DNA from: Scatosoma sp045614565
GTDB lineage: Bacteria > Bacillota > Clostridia > Christensenellales > Borkfalkiaceae
Assembly (NCBI GenBank): GCA_045614565.1
Contig: JAZLDG010000051.1
Coordinates: 1-44,118 of the forward strand
Direction of reading: 5' to 3'
Length of the DNA: 44,118 bases
Each line of letters begins with the position of its first letter. Positions within the stretch are counted from its first letter, which is position 1. The position numbers and the translations under genes are program-made. Below are positions 37,579 through 44,118 of the stretch, piece by piece. The notes beneath the pieces are model-generated. The model was not told the DNA's origin, made no database searches, and was given only the letters and a program-made list of their open reading frames with translations.

Positions 37579-38979
37579 ATGGCAGAAAAAAGAGCGGTAA
37601 CGATGGAAAAACTCGTTTCTCTTTGTAAAAACAGGGGGTTCATTTTCCCCGGCAGTGAAATTTACGGCGGTCTTGCGAATACTTGGGACTACGGTCCTTT
37701 GGGCGTAGAGCTGAAAAACAACGTGAAAAAGGCTTGGTGGAAAAAGTTTATCCAAGAAAATCCCTATAACACGGGCGTTGACTGCGCAATTTTGATGAAT
37801 ACCCGTACTTGGAAAGCTTCGGGACATCTCGGCGGTTTCTCCGATCCCTTGATGGACTGTAAGAGCTGTAAAGCCCGCCACCGCGCGGACAACCTTATCG
37901 AAGCGTACGTGGCGAAAAAAGGTTTGGACGTGAAAGTGGAAGCGATGGACAACGACGCGATGGAAGCGTTCATTGCCGAGCATAAAATCGTTTGTCCCGT
38001 TTGCGGTAACGCCGATTTCACTTCGATCCGTAAGTTTAACCTTATGTTCAAGACATTCCAAGGCGTAACGGAAGACAGTACCAACACCGTATATCTCCGT
38101 CCCGAAACGGCGCAAGGTATTTTCGTGAACTTTGCCAACGTACAGCGCGCAACGCGTATGCGCGTACCGTTCGGTATCGGTCAAATCCGCCAATCCTTCC
38201 GTAACGAAATCACCCCCGGTAATTTCACTTTCCGTACCCGCGAATTTGAACAAATGGAGCTGGAATTCTTCTGCAAACCGGGAACGGATTTGGAATGGTT
38301 TGCATACTGGAAGGATTTTTGCCGCGACTGGCTGTTGTCGCTGGGTATGAAAGCGGAAAATCTGCACCTGCGCGACCACTCCCCCGAAGAACTTTGCTTC
38401 TATTCCAAAGCCACGACGGACTTTGAATATAAATTCGCGTTCGGTTGGGGCGAGCTTTGGGGTATCGCGGATAGAACGGACTACGATTTGTCCCAGCACG
38501 CAAAAGAATGCGGTAAGCCTATCGACTACGTCGATCCCGTCACGAACGAAAGATACGTACCCTACGTCGTCGAACCGTCCTTGGGCGCGGACCGCGTCGT
38601 GCTTGCGTTCTTGACGGACGCGTACGACGAAGAAGTGGTAGACGCGGAAAAGAACGATATCCGTACGGTACTCCGTTTGCACCCCGCGCTTGCGCCTTAC
38701 AAATGCGCCGTATTGCCCTTGCAAAAAAATCTTGCGGACAAAGCGGACGAAGTGTACGCGAAAATGCTTAAAAAATTCCCCGCAACGTACGACGTTACGG
38801 GCTCGATCGGAAAACGCTACCGCCGTCAAGACGAAATCGGTACGCCGTTCTGCGTAACGATCGACTTCCAAACGGTGGAAGACGGCACGGTGACCGTTCG
38901 TGACAGAGATACGATGGAACAAATCCGCGTTTCTATCGACGAAGCAATCAAATACGTAGAAGAAAAAATCGAATTTTAA
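37579..38979 (+). CDS. glyS: Glycyl-tRNA synthetase, single-subunit (alpha2) type
   Basis: This 466-residue class II synthetase is the homodimeric type shared with eukaryotes and some Bacillota, not the alpha2-beta2 type. Landmarks are FPGSEIYGGLANTWDYGPLG (about 18-37), zinc-like CKSCKARH and CPVCGN cysteines, YLRPETAQGIF, QSFRNEITPGNFTFRTREF (class II motif 2), ELWGIADRTDYDL and VEPSLGADRVVLAFL (motif 3). The C-terminal anticodon domain ends the protein. The start at 37579 (MAEKRA) is chosen because GGAGAG lies upstream; the ATG at 37561 overlaps that site. It has its own promoter and a terminator. Confidence 0.95.
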   Translation: MAEKRAVTMEKLVSLCKNRGFIFPGSEIYGGLANTWDYGPLGVELKNNVKKAWWKKFIQENPYNTGVDCAILMNTRTWKASGHLGGFSDPLMDCKSCKARHRADNLIEAYVAKKGLDVKVEAMDNDAMEAFIAEHKIVCPVCGNADFTSIRKFNLMFKTFQGVTEDSTNTVYLRPETAQGIFVNFANVQRATRMRVPFGIGQIRQSFRNEITPGNFTFRTREFEQMELEFFCKPGTDLEWFAYWKDFCRDWLLSLGMKAENLHLRDHSPEELCFYSKATTDFEYKFAFGWGELWGIADRTDYDLSQHAKECGKPIDYVDPVTNERYVPYVVEPSLGADRVVLAFLTDAYDEEVVDAEKNDIRTVLRLHPALAPYKCAVLPLQKNLADKADEVYAKMLKKFPATYDVTGSIGKRYRRQDEIGTPFCVTIDFQTVEDGTVTVRDRDTMEQIRVSIDEAIKYVEEKIEF

Positions 38980-38999
38980 CGAAAACTTTTCATAAACGA

Positions 39000-39030
39000 A
39001 ATCCCCGCGTTTTCACGCGGGGATTGTATT
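39000..39030 (+). terminator. Rho-independent terminator of glyS
   Basis: AATCCCCGCG (39000-39009), TTTTCA loop, CGCGGGGATT (39016-39025), then GTATTTTTA. The convergent XRE gene ends at 39032. Confidence 0.88.
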
Positions 39031-39031
39031 T

Positions 39032-39229
39032 TTATTCTATCCCAAATAACAAATTCGGCTCAATACCGAATTTTTCGTATATCATTTTTATACTTTCGTA
39101 TGCAGGTTTCTTTTTTCCCAACAGCCATTGACTTACCGTTGTTTGGTTAACGCCAAGTATATCCGCAAATTTTTGTTGCGATAAATTATTCTCTGATAAA
39201 ATTTGTTTGATTATTTCTATATAAGCCAT
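39032..39229 (-). CDS. XRE-family HTH regulator
   Basis: This 65-residue protein has a single Cro/C1 helix-turn-helix (LSQQKFADILGVNQTTVSQW) followed by the IKMIYEKFGIEPNLLFGIE tail. The start is taken at ATG 39229 (MAYIEIIKQIL). A GTG five codons upstream would place the -10 box inside the coding region. A TATAAT (39236-39241, minus strand) lies six bases before the ATG and there is no Shine-Dalgarno sequence, so the mRNA is probably leaderless, like that of the cysteine desulfurase. It is divergent from the small gene at 39310 across a set of AGGTCAAAA repeats it probably binds. Confidence 0.85.
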   Translation of the reverse strand: MAYIEIIKQILSENNLSQQKFADILGVNQTTVSQWLLGKKKPAYESIKMIYEKFGIEPNLLFGIE

Positions 39230-39250
39230 ACTAACATTATACACTTTTTT

Positions 39251-39291
39251 AGGTCAAAAGTCTTGACATAGGTCAAAAAACCTGATATAAT
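39251..39291 (+). promoter_or_regulatory. Perfect promoter with repeated operator sequences
   Basis: TTGACA (39263-39268), 17 bases, TATAAT (39286-39291). The direct repeat AGGTCAAAA occurs at 39251-39259 and 39270-39278, 19 bp apart; the second is in the promoter spacer. TTGAC-N4-GTCAA (39263-39276) and GTCAA-N5-TTGAC (39253-39267) also form dyads over the -35 box. Binding by the divergent XRE protein is inferred. Confidence 0.7.
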
Positions 39292-39309
39292 ATTAAAAAG
39301 GTGATTATT

Positions 39310-39621
39310 ATGGATAAAGAATTGCAATTAGAAGAACTTTTTTGCGGAATGCCCGAATTGTTAGAGTATTTTCAAGACACGAAAAACACGCTACGGTATT
39401 TTCATCTTACCACTTATAAAAACGTAACGACGAAAAAAGAGTTTGAAGAATTCCGCGAAAATCTTTTACAAACGGCAAAAGAATTACGAGTAAAAGATTT
39501 GGCTTGCATTTTCTATTTGCGACATATCGACGGGATCAATATAACGGGCGTAATCCGTACCTTACGAAAACGCTACGAAGCGCAAATTTCTTTCCAAAAA
39601 CAAATTACGGGAAAAGAGTAA
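39310..39621 (+). CDS. Small protein divergent from an XRE gene
   Basis: I do not recognise this 103-residue acidic, mostly helical protein. The segment VKDLACIFYLRHIDGINITGVIRTLRKRYE (split between about 58-88) has the spacing of a helix-turn-helix like sigma-factor region 4, but the match is weak. The start is taken at ATG 39310, after AAGGTGAT at 39298-39305; a GTG at 39301 is inside that site. Its promoter is a perfect consensus with operator repeats in the spacer, so it is probably kept off by the divergent XRE protein and strongly expressed when freed. The layout repeats that of the gene at 1813, although the two proteins are not clearly related. Confidence 0.75.
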   Translation: MDKELQLEELFCGMPELLEYFQDTKNTLRYFHLTTYKNVTTKKEFEEFRENLLQTAKELRVKDLACIFYLRHIDGINITGVIRTLRKRYEAQISFQKQITGKE

Positions 39622-39645
39622 GCTTTTGGGTTTGTTAATAAATGG

Positions 39646-39767
39646 GATACGCTCCACTCGCTTACGCTCGGTCGGTATGACAGCGTGGGGAAACGTACGC
39701 TCGGTCGGTATAACCACACCCCGTCATACCGAGCGTAGTGCGTAAAACGCACGCAGTCGAGCGTATC
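39646..39767. repeat. Palindromic intergenic repeat region
   Basis: The 120-base stretch is built from GATACGCTC (39646-39654) facing GAGCGTATC (39759-39767) and an inner pair ACGCTCGGTCGGTATGAC (39664-39681) facing GTCATACCGAGCGT (39723-39736), which lacks four central bases. A further CGCTCGGTCGGTA copy is at 39698-39710. Short GTGCGT-AAA-ACGCAC forms a local hairpin. The GTCATACCGAGCG...GTATCTC pattern is like the GTCATTCTGAGCG...AATCTC palindromes that are spread widely in bacterial genomes. No gene is present. Confidence 0.7.
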
Positions 39768-39779
39768 TCTTATAACGCG

Positions 39780-39808
39780 AAAAAACGGCGAAGATTTCGC
39801 CGTTTTTT
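39780..39808. terminator. Bidirectional terminator, end of gyrA
   Basis: AAAAAACGGCGAA (39780-39792), GAT loop, TTCGCCGTTTTTT (39796-39808). It has A- and T-runs for both strands and lies between gyrA and the small gene at 39310. A separate perfect 15-bp palindrome, GCATACC-T-GGTATGC, lies at 39819-39833. Confidence 0.88.
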
Positions 39809-39837
39809 GTTATTCGTCGCATACCTGGTATGCTTGT

Positions 39838-42459
39838 TTACTCTTCGTCAGCGGGCGTTTCGTCTTGCACTTCGTCGTCCAAAACCACCGTTTCTTCCAC
39901 TTCTTCCGCTTCCGTTTCGCCTACGAGATCTTCGGGGCTTAAATCCGCCGCCGTTTCTTCGGGGGCTTGCGTTTCCGCTTCGTCGTCCCGTTCGGTCACG
40001 TCTACCGTCGCAACCAAGCTGCCCTTAACGTTCATTACGCGTACGCCGCGCGTCGCTCTGCCGATACGGCTGATCGTGTCCGCGTGCATACGGATAATCG
40101 TTCCGCCCGTCGTGATAATCATTATATCGTTTTCGTCCGTCACGAGCTTCATATTCACAAGCTCGCCCGTCTTTTCGTTGAAGATACCCGCCTTGATACC
40201 CTTACCGCCGCGGCTTTGCAAACGGTACTCGTCAAACGAAGTACGCTTACCGTAGCCAAGCGACGTGAGCGTAAACAGGTCTTGGTTTTGATCTACGATC
40301 AACATATCCACGACTACGTCGTCCTTTGCAAGAGAAATCGCCTTTACGCCCTGCGTACCGCGACCCGTAGGACGAACGTCCTTTTCGGAGAAGCGGATAC
40401 ACTTACCGCCGCGCGAAGCGATAAAGATTTCGTCTTCACCCGTTGCAAACTGCACGGAAATAAGTCGATCGTCTTCGTTGATCTTAATAGCAATCTTACC
40501 GTTTTTCGCAATCCGCTTAAATTCGTCCGTATGCGTTTTCTTGATAAGACCTTTTTCGGTCGCCATTACGAGATATCCCGTTCCGTTTTCCAAAACGGGC
40601 AATACCGTTTCGATCTTTTCGCCTTGGTCAAGCTGTACGATATTCACGACGGCTCTGCCACGCGCCGTACGGTTGGCTTCGGGGATTTCGTAACCCTTAA
40701 TCGAGTACACCTTACCCTTGGACGAGAACAGCAAAATAGGATCGTGCGTACAGCAAACGAACATTTTTTCGACGTAGTCTTCGTCCTTGGGTCTATGTGC
40801 GGTAATACCCTTACCGCCACGACCCTGCGCCTTATATTCGGCAACGGGCAAACGCTTGATATATCCCGAATGGGTAATGGAAATTACCACGTCTTCCCTA
40901 TCGATCAAGTCTTCGTCGTCGATATTGCCATAATCGACGGAAATTTCCGTCTTTCTCGGCGAAGGATATTTGTCCTTGATGTCGGTGAGATCGTCTCTGA
41001 TAATTTGCATAACGCGGTATTCGTTGGCAAGAATGTCTTTCAAATCGGCAATCGTTTTGAGTAAAGCGTCAAGCTCTTCTTTGAGCTTTTCCACTTCCAA
41101 CGAAGTCAATCTTTGCAAGCGCATTTCCAAAATCGCGACCGCTTGTTTTTCGTCCAGCTCGAACGCGCTCGTCAAGCCGACGATCGCGGCGTTTTTGTCC
41201 GCGGAAGCCTTGATAATGCGGATAACTTCGTCCACGTTCGCAAGCGCAAGCACGAGCCCCGCGATAATATGCGCGCGTTCTTCCGTCTTATTCAAGTCGT
41301 ATCTCGTTCTACGCGTAATAACTTCTTTTTGGTGTTCCAAATAATAATATAAAATATCCCGCAAATTAAGCGTTTTCGGCTCTGTACCGTTTTCCACGAG
41401 CGCAAGCAAGATAATACCGTCGGAAATTTGCAATTTGGTCTTTTTATACAAGGTATTCAAAACCACTTGCGCATTCGCGTCTTTCTTGATTTCGATAACG
41501 ATACGCATACCGTCTCTATCCGATTCGTCGCGGATATCGGAAATCCCTTCCAAACGCTTGTCGTTGACCATATCCGCAATCGTCTTGATAAGCAACGCTT
41601 TATTGACCTGATAGGGAATTTCGGTTACGACGATACGCGAACGGACGTTCCCGCCCGTGCCGTATTCTTCAATTTCGCATTTGGAGCGGATCACAAGACT
41701 GCCTTGACCCGTGCGGTAGGCTTGGCGAATCCCGCTTCTGCCCATAATCAAGCCCCCCGTCGGGAAATCGGGCGCGGGGATATATTCCATCAGCTCGTCC
41801 ACCGTGATTTCGGGGTTATCAATCATAGCGATCGTGCCGTCGATGGCTTCGGCAAGATTATGCGGGGGAATGTTCGTCGCCATACCGACGGCGATACCGT
41901 CCGCGCCGTTTACGAGCAGGTTGGGATATCTTGCGGGCAAAACGGTGGGTTCTTCTTCGCTTCCGTCGAAGTTGGGAATAAAATCAACCGTTTCCTTGTC
42001 CAAATCTTTGAGCATCTCCGCCGCAAGCTTGGTCAAACGCGCTTCGGTGTAACGCATTGCCGCGGCAGAGTCGCCGTCTACGCTACCGAAGTTACCGTGA
42101 CCGTCCACAAGCGGGAAACTGATCGTAAATTCCTGCGCTAATCTTACGAGCGCGTCGTACACGGAACTGTCGCCGTGGGGGTGGAATTTACCCATACAGT
42201 CACCGACGATACGGGCACATTTTCTATACGCTTTATCGTTGTAAAGCCCCATTTCGTGCATCGAATAGAGAATACGGCGATGAACGGGCTTCAAGCCGTC
42301 GCGCACGTCGGGAATGGCACGCGATTTATTAACCGCCATTGCGTACGCGATAAACGAACGTTTCAGCTCTTCGTCGACTTCCATATCGAGCGTTTTCGTC
42401 ATTGCAAGGGTTTTCTTAAACTCTTCCGTCAATTCGGGGCTAGTTTCTTTTTTAGCCAT
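39838..42459 (-). CDS. gyrA: DNA gyrase subunit A
   Basis: GyrA cuts and rejoins DNA and wraps it for negative supercoiling, as GyrA2GyrB2. The 873-residue protein has the winged-helix/tower core (IPDVRDGLKPVHRRILYSM, active-site Tyr in AMRYTEARL) and a six-bladed C-terminal domain with the GyrA box as QGRGGKG, which separates it from ParC. It ends in a strongly acidic tail of about 50 residues. The quinolone region reads HPHGDSSVYDALV, with the Ser and Asp that are wild type at the E. coli 83 and 87 positions. It starts 29 bases after gyrB with AAAGGAG. Confidence 0.97.
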   Translation of the reverse strand: MAKKETSPELTEEFKKTLAMTKTLDMEVDEELKRSFIAYAMAVNKSRAIPDVRDGLKPVHRRILYSMHEMGLYNDKAYRKCARIVGDCMGKFHPHGDSSVYDALVRLAQEFTISFPLVDGHGNFGSVDGDSAAAMRYTEARLTKLAAEMLKDLDKETVDFIPNFDGSEEEPTVLPARYPNLLVNGADGIAVGMATNIPPHNLAEAIDGTIAMIDNPEITVDELMEYIPAPDFPTGGLIMGRSGIRQAYRTGQGSLVIRSKCEIEEYGTGGNVRSRIVVTEIPYQVNKALLIKTIADMVNDKRLEGISDIRDESDRDGMRIVIEIKKDANAQVVLNTLYKKTKLQISDGIILLALVENGTEPKTLNLRDILYYYLEHQKEVITRRTRYDLNKTEERAHIIAGLVLALANVDEVIRIIKASADKNAAIVGLTSAFELDEKQAVAILEMRLQRLTSLEVEKLKEELDALLKTIADLKDILANEYRVMQIIRDDLTDIKDKYPSPRKTEISVDYGNIDDEDLIDREDVVISITHSGYIKRLPVAEYKAQGRGGKGITAHRPKDEDYVEKMFVCCTHDPILLFSSKGKVYSIKGYEIPEANRTARGRAVVNIVQLDQGEKIETVLPVLENGTGYLVMATEKGLIKKTHTDEFKRIAKNGKIAIKINEDDRLISVQFATGEDEIFIASRGGKCIRFSEKDVRPTGRGTQGVKAISLAKDDVVVDMLIVDQNQDLFTLTSLGYGKRTSFDEYRLQSRGGKGIKAGIFNEKTGELVNMKLVTDENDIMIITTGGTIIRMHADTISRIGRATRGVRVMNVKGSLVATVDVTERDDEAETQAPEETAADLSPEDLVGETEAEEVEETVVLDDEVQDETPADEE

Positions 42460-42488
42460 AATAATCTCCTTTAACCCAGTCTATATAC

Positions 42489-44118
42489 CTATATATCTAA
42501 ATCCGTAACGAGCGAAGCGTTCTCTTCGATAAACTTACGGCGAAGCGCGGGATTTTCCCCCATCAGCATTGCAAACATCTGATCGGCTTCCGCCGCGTCT
42601 TGCATCGTTACACGGATCAGCGTACGCGTCGCGGGGTTCATCGTCGTGTCCCAAAGCTGTTCTTTGCTCATTTCGCCAAGACCTTTATAGCGTTGGTATT
42701 CCACTTTCCCCGTTGCGTTTTTGTCGTATTCGAGTTTTTCTTCTTCCGAATATAAATAATCGTCGTGTCCTTTGAAGCTTGCCTTGTAAAGGGGCGGTTT
42801 CGCCGCGTACACGTGACCGTGTTCGATAAGCGGACGCATATAACGGAACAAGAACGTATACAGCAAGATACGGATATGCGCGCCGTCTACGTCGGCATCG
42901 GTCATTGAAATGATACGATCGTATCTAAGCTTGCTCTCATCGAAATCGTCCAAAATACCGCACCCAAACGCCGTGATCATCGATTTGATTTCTTCGTTTT
43001 CAAGTACGCGGTTTAAGCGCACCTTTTCCACGTTCAAAATCTTACCGCGCAAGGGCAAAATCGCTTGGAAACGTCTGTCGCGCCCCTGCTTTGCCGTCCC
43101 GCCTGCCGAGTCGCCTTCGACGATATAAATTTCACAAAGTTCACTTCTTCTGTCCGAGCAATCGGCAAGTTTCCCGGGCAACGTGGTCGAGCCGAGCACG
43201 CCCTTTCTTCTCGTGAGTTCCCGCGCGTTTCTCGCCGCGTCGCGCGCTTTTTGCGCGGTGATACAGCGAAGCACAAGTTCTTTGGCTACGCTGGGATTTT
43301 CTTCCAAGAAAGTACCCATATGCTCCGTCACGCATTTGTTCACGAACACGCGAATGGTGCTGTTGTTGAGCTTGTCCTTCGTTTGCGATTCAAATTGCGC
43401 GTTGGTGAGCTTAACGGAAACGACCGCCGTAATACCTTCCATTACGTCTTCGCCCGAAAGCTTGTCGTTTTCCTTTAATATATTCAGCTTTTTACCCGCG
43501 TCGTTGATCACCTTGGTGAGCGCCATTTTCAAACCCGCAACGTGCGTACCGCCGTCGATCGTGTTGACGTTGTTCGCGTAGCTGTAAATGACTTCGCTGT
43601 ACGATTCGTTGTACTGAATGGCGACTTCGCAAACGGTGTCGCCGTCCTGTTCTTCAAAATAAACGGGGGTGGGGAAAAGCAATTCGTCACGGCTCTTGTT
43701 CAATTCTTCTACGAACGAACAAATACCCCCTTCGTAACAGAAGGAATCCTTCTGTTCCTGCCCTTCGCGCTTGTCTTCAAGGGAAATGCGCAAGCCTTTG
43801 TTAAGGTAAGCAAGCTCGCGAAGTCTGCCCTTTAAGGTATCGTAAACGAAAATCGTCGTTTCGAAGATGTCCGCATCGGGAAGGAAGGTGACCTTCGTGC
43901 CCATTTCTTCCGTTTCCCCGATTACCTGCACACTGCGTTGGGGTACGCCGCGGTTGTAAACCTGCTTAAAGATTTTCCCTTCGTGATAAACTTCCGCTTC
44001 CAACCACTCCGAAAGGGCGTTAACCGCCTTGACGCCTACGCCGTGCAAACCGCTTGAAACTTTATAACCGGAGTCGCCGCCGAACTTACCGCCCGCGTTG
44101 ACTTTGGTAAATACGACT
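42489..44118 (-). CDS. gyrB: DNA gyrase subunit B (N-terminus outside the window)
   Basis: GyrB supplies the ATPase of gyrase. The frame runs off the window, so the first part of the ATPase domain is missing. It is open to 44118, and the residues before the first start-like codon (VNAGGKFGGDSGYKVSSGLH, then GVGVKAVNALS) are clear GyrB sequence, so the true start lies further upstream. Visible downstream are the transducer domain, the TOPRIM motif EGDSAGGTAKQGRDRRFQAI, DADVDGAHIRILL, and the C-terminal KGLGEM...NPATRTL segment. It forms an operon with gyrA, the usual order near the replication origin in Bacillota, but dnaA, dnaN and recF are not in view. Confidence 0.96.
   Translation of the reverse strand, partial: VVFTKVNAGGKFGGDSGYKVSSGLHGVGVKAVNALSEWLEAEVYHEGKIFKQVYNRGVPQRSVQVIGETEEMGTKVTFLPDADIFETTIFVYDTLKGRLRELAYLNKGLRISLEDKREGQEQKDSFCYEGGICSFVEELNKSRDELLFPTPVYFEEQDGDTVCEVAIQYNESYSEVIYSYANNVNTIDGGTHVAGLKMALTKVINDAGKKLNILKENDKLSGEDVMEGITAVVSVKLTNAQFESQTKDKLNNSTIRVFVNKCVTEHMGTFLEENPSVAKELVLRCITAQKARDAARNARELTRRKGVLGSTTLPGKLADCSDRRSELCEIYIVEGDSAGGTAKQGRDRRFQAILPLRGKILNVEKVRLNRVLENEEIKSMITAFGCGILDDFDESKLRYDRIISMTDADVDGAHIRILLYTFLFRYMRPLIEHGHVYAAKPPLYKASFKGHDDYLYSEEEKLEYDKNATGKVEYQRYKGLGEMSKEQLWDTTMNPATRTLIRVTMQDAAEADQMFAMLMGENPALRRKFIEENASLVTDLDI

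Noticed and set aside
37558..38922. A 454-codon open frame on the minus strand opposite glyS
   Set aside because: It is the mirror of the glyS codons. It has no ribosome binding site, is rich in His, Arg and Phe as expected of antisense frames, and glyS is certain.
39664..39767. A short CRISPR array, because of the repeated CGCTCGGTCGGTA
   Set aside because: Only two direct copies occur, 33 bp apart, the others are inverted, there are no regular spacers and no cas genes are near.

Overview
The window looks like chromosome of a spore-forming member of the Bacillota, most likely class Clostridia. The evidence is the Firmicutes-type gene set (spmA/spmB, spoVT, GTP-type pckA, fhs, one-subunit glyS, a Cys T-box), strong AGGAGG-like ribosome binding sites and a very regular promoter style: a TTGACA-like box, exactly 17 bases, then TATAAT, repeated more than ten times. 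No species is assigned. Most of the window is ordinary housekeeping sequence. It has no rRNA, CRISPR array, prophage or recognisable transposase.

Layout. 1-2.1 kb: a 2[4Fe-4S] ferredoxin, a cysteine desulfurase and an XRE regulator that faces a small protein across an operator array. 2.2-4.9 kb: an EF-G paralogue and a PAP2 phosphatase. 4.9-9.4 kb (minus strand): metG-tatD-radical SAM-ksgA operon. 9.5-10.9 kb: spmAB and a candidate small RNA. 10.9-13.0 kb: glmM behind a GlmU-C-like acyltransferase. 13.1-14.2 kb: flavin oxidoreductase plus tandem XRE regulators. 14.2-18.1 kb: pckA, an unknown small gene and a membrane glycosyltransferase. 18.2-21.1 kb: proB-proA-proC, a complete proline route. 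21.1-25.4 kb: short-form alaS with a coupled unknown gene, followed by a 1.45-kb unit carrying a DUF4143-type ATPase between 42-bp direct repeats. 25.4-27.9 kb: cysE-cysS under a Cys T-box. 27.9-32.7 kb: unknown gene, DeoR-type regulator, M20 amidohydrolase, tRNA-Leu(AAG), spoVT and a zinc phospholipase C-like gene. 32.7-37.3 kb: fhs-glnS-membrane protein operon. 37.5-39.0 kb: glyS. 39.0-39.8 kb: a third XRE/divergent-gene module and a palindromic repeat. 39.8-44.1 kb: gyrB (cut by the window edge) and gyrA.

Functional themes: five aminoacyl-tRNA synthetases (Met, Ala, Cys, Gln, Gly), ribosome and tRNA maturation, Fe-S and cysteine supply (cysteine desulfurase, ferredoxin, cysE-cysS), proline and one-carbon metabolism, cell-wall amino sugar synthesis and late sporulation.

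The less ordinary signals are: (i) the ATPase unit inserted between a gene's 3' end and its terminator with a 42-bp duplication; (ii) three XRE switches in which a near-perfect promoter has its operator placed inside the 17-bp spacer, one with three GCACA-N4-TGTGC sites exactly 28 bp apart and one whose promoter has no gene; (iii) genes with no Shine-Dalgarno sequence whose ATG lies exactly six bases after a -10 box, which predicts leaderless mRNAs; (iv) a free-standing small RNA candidate after spmB; and (v) an alanyl-tRNA synthetase lacking two domains.
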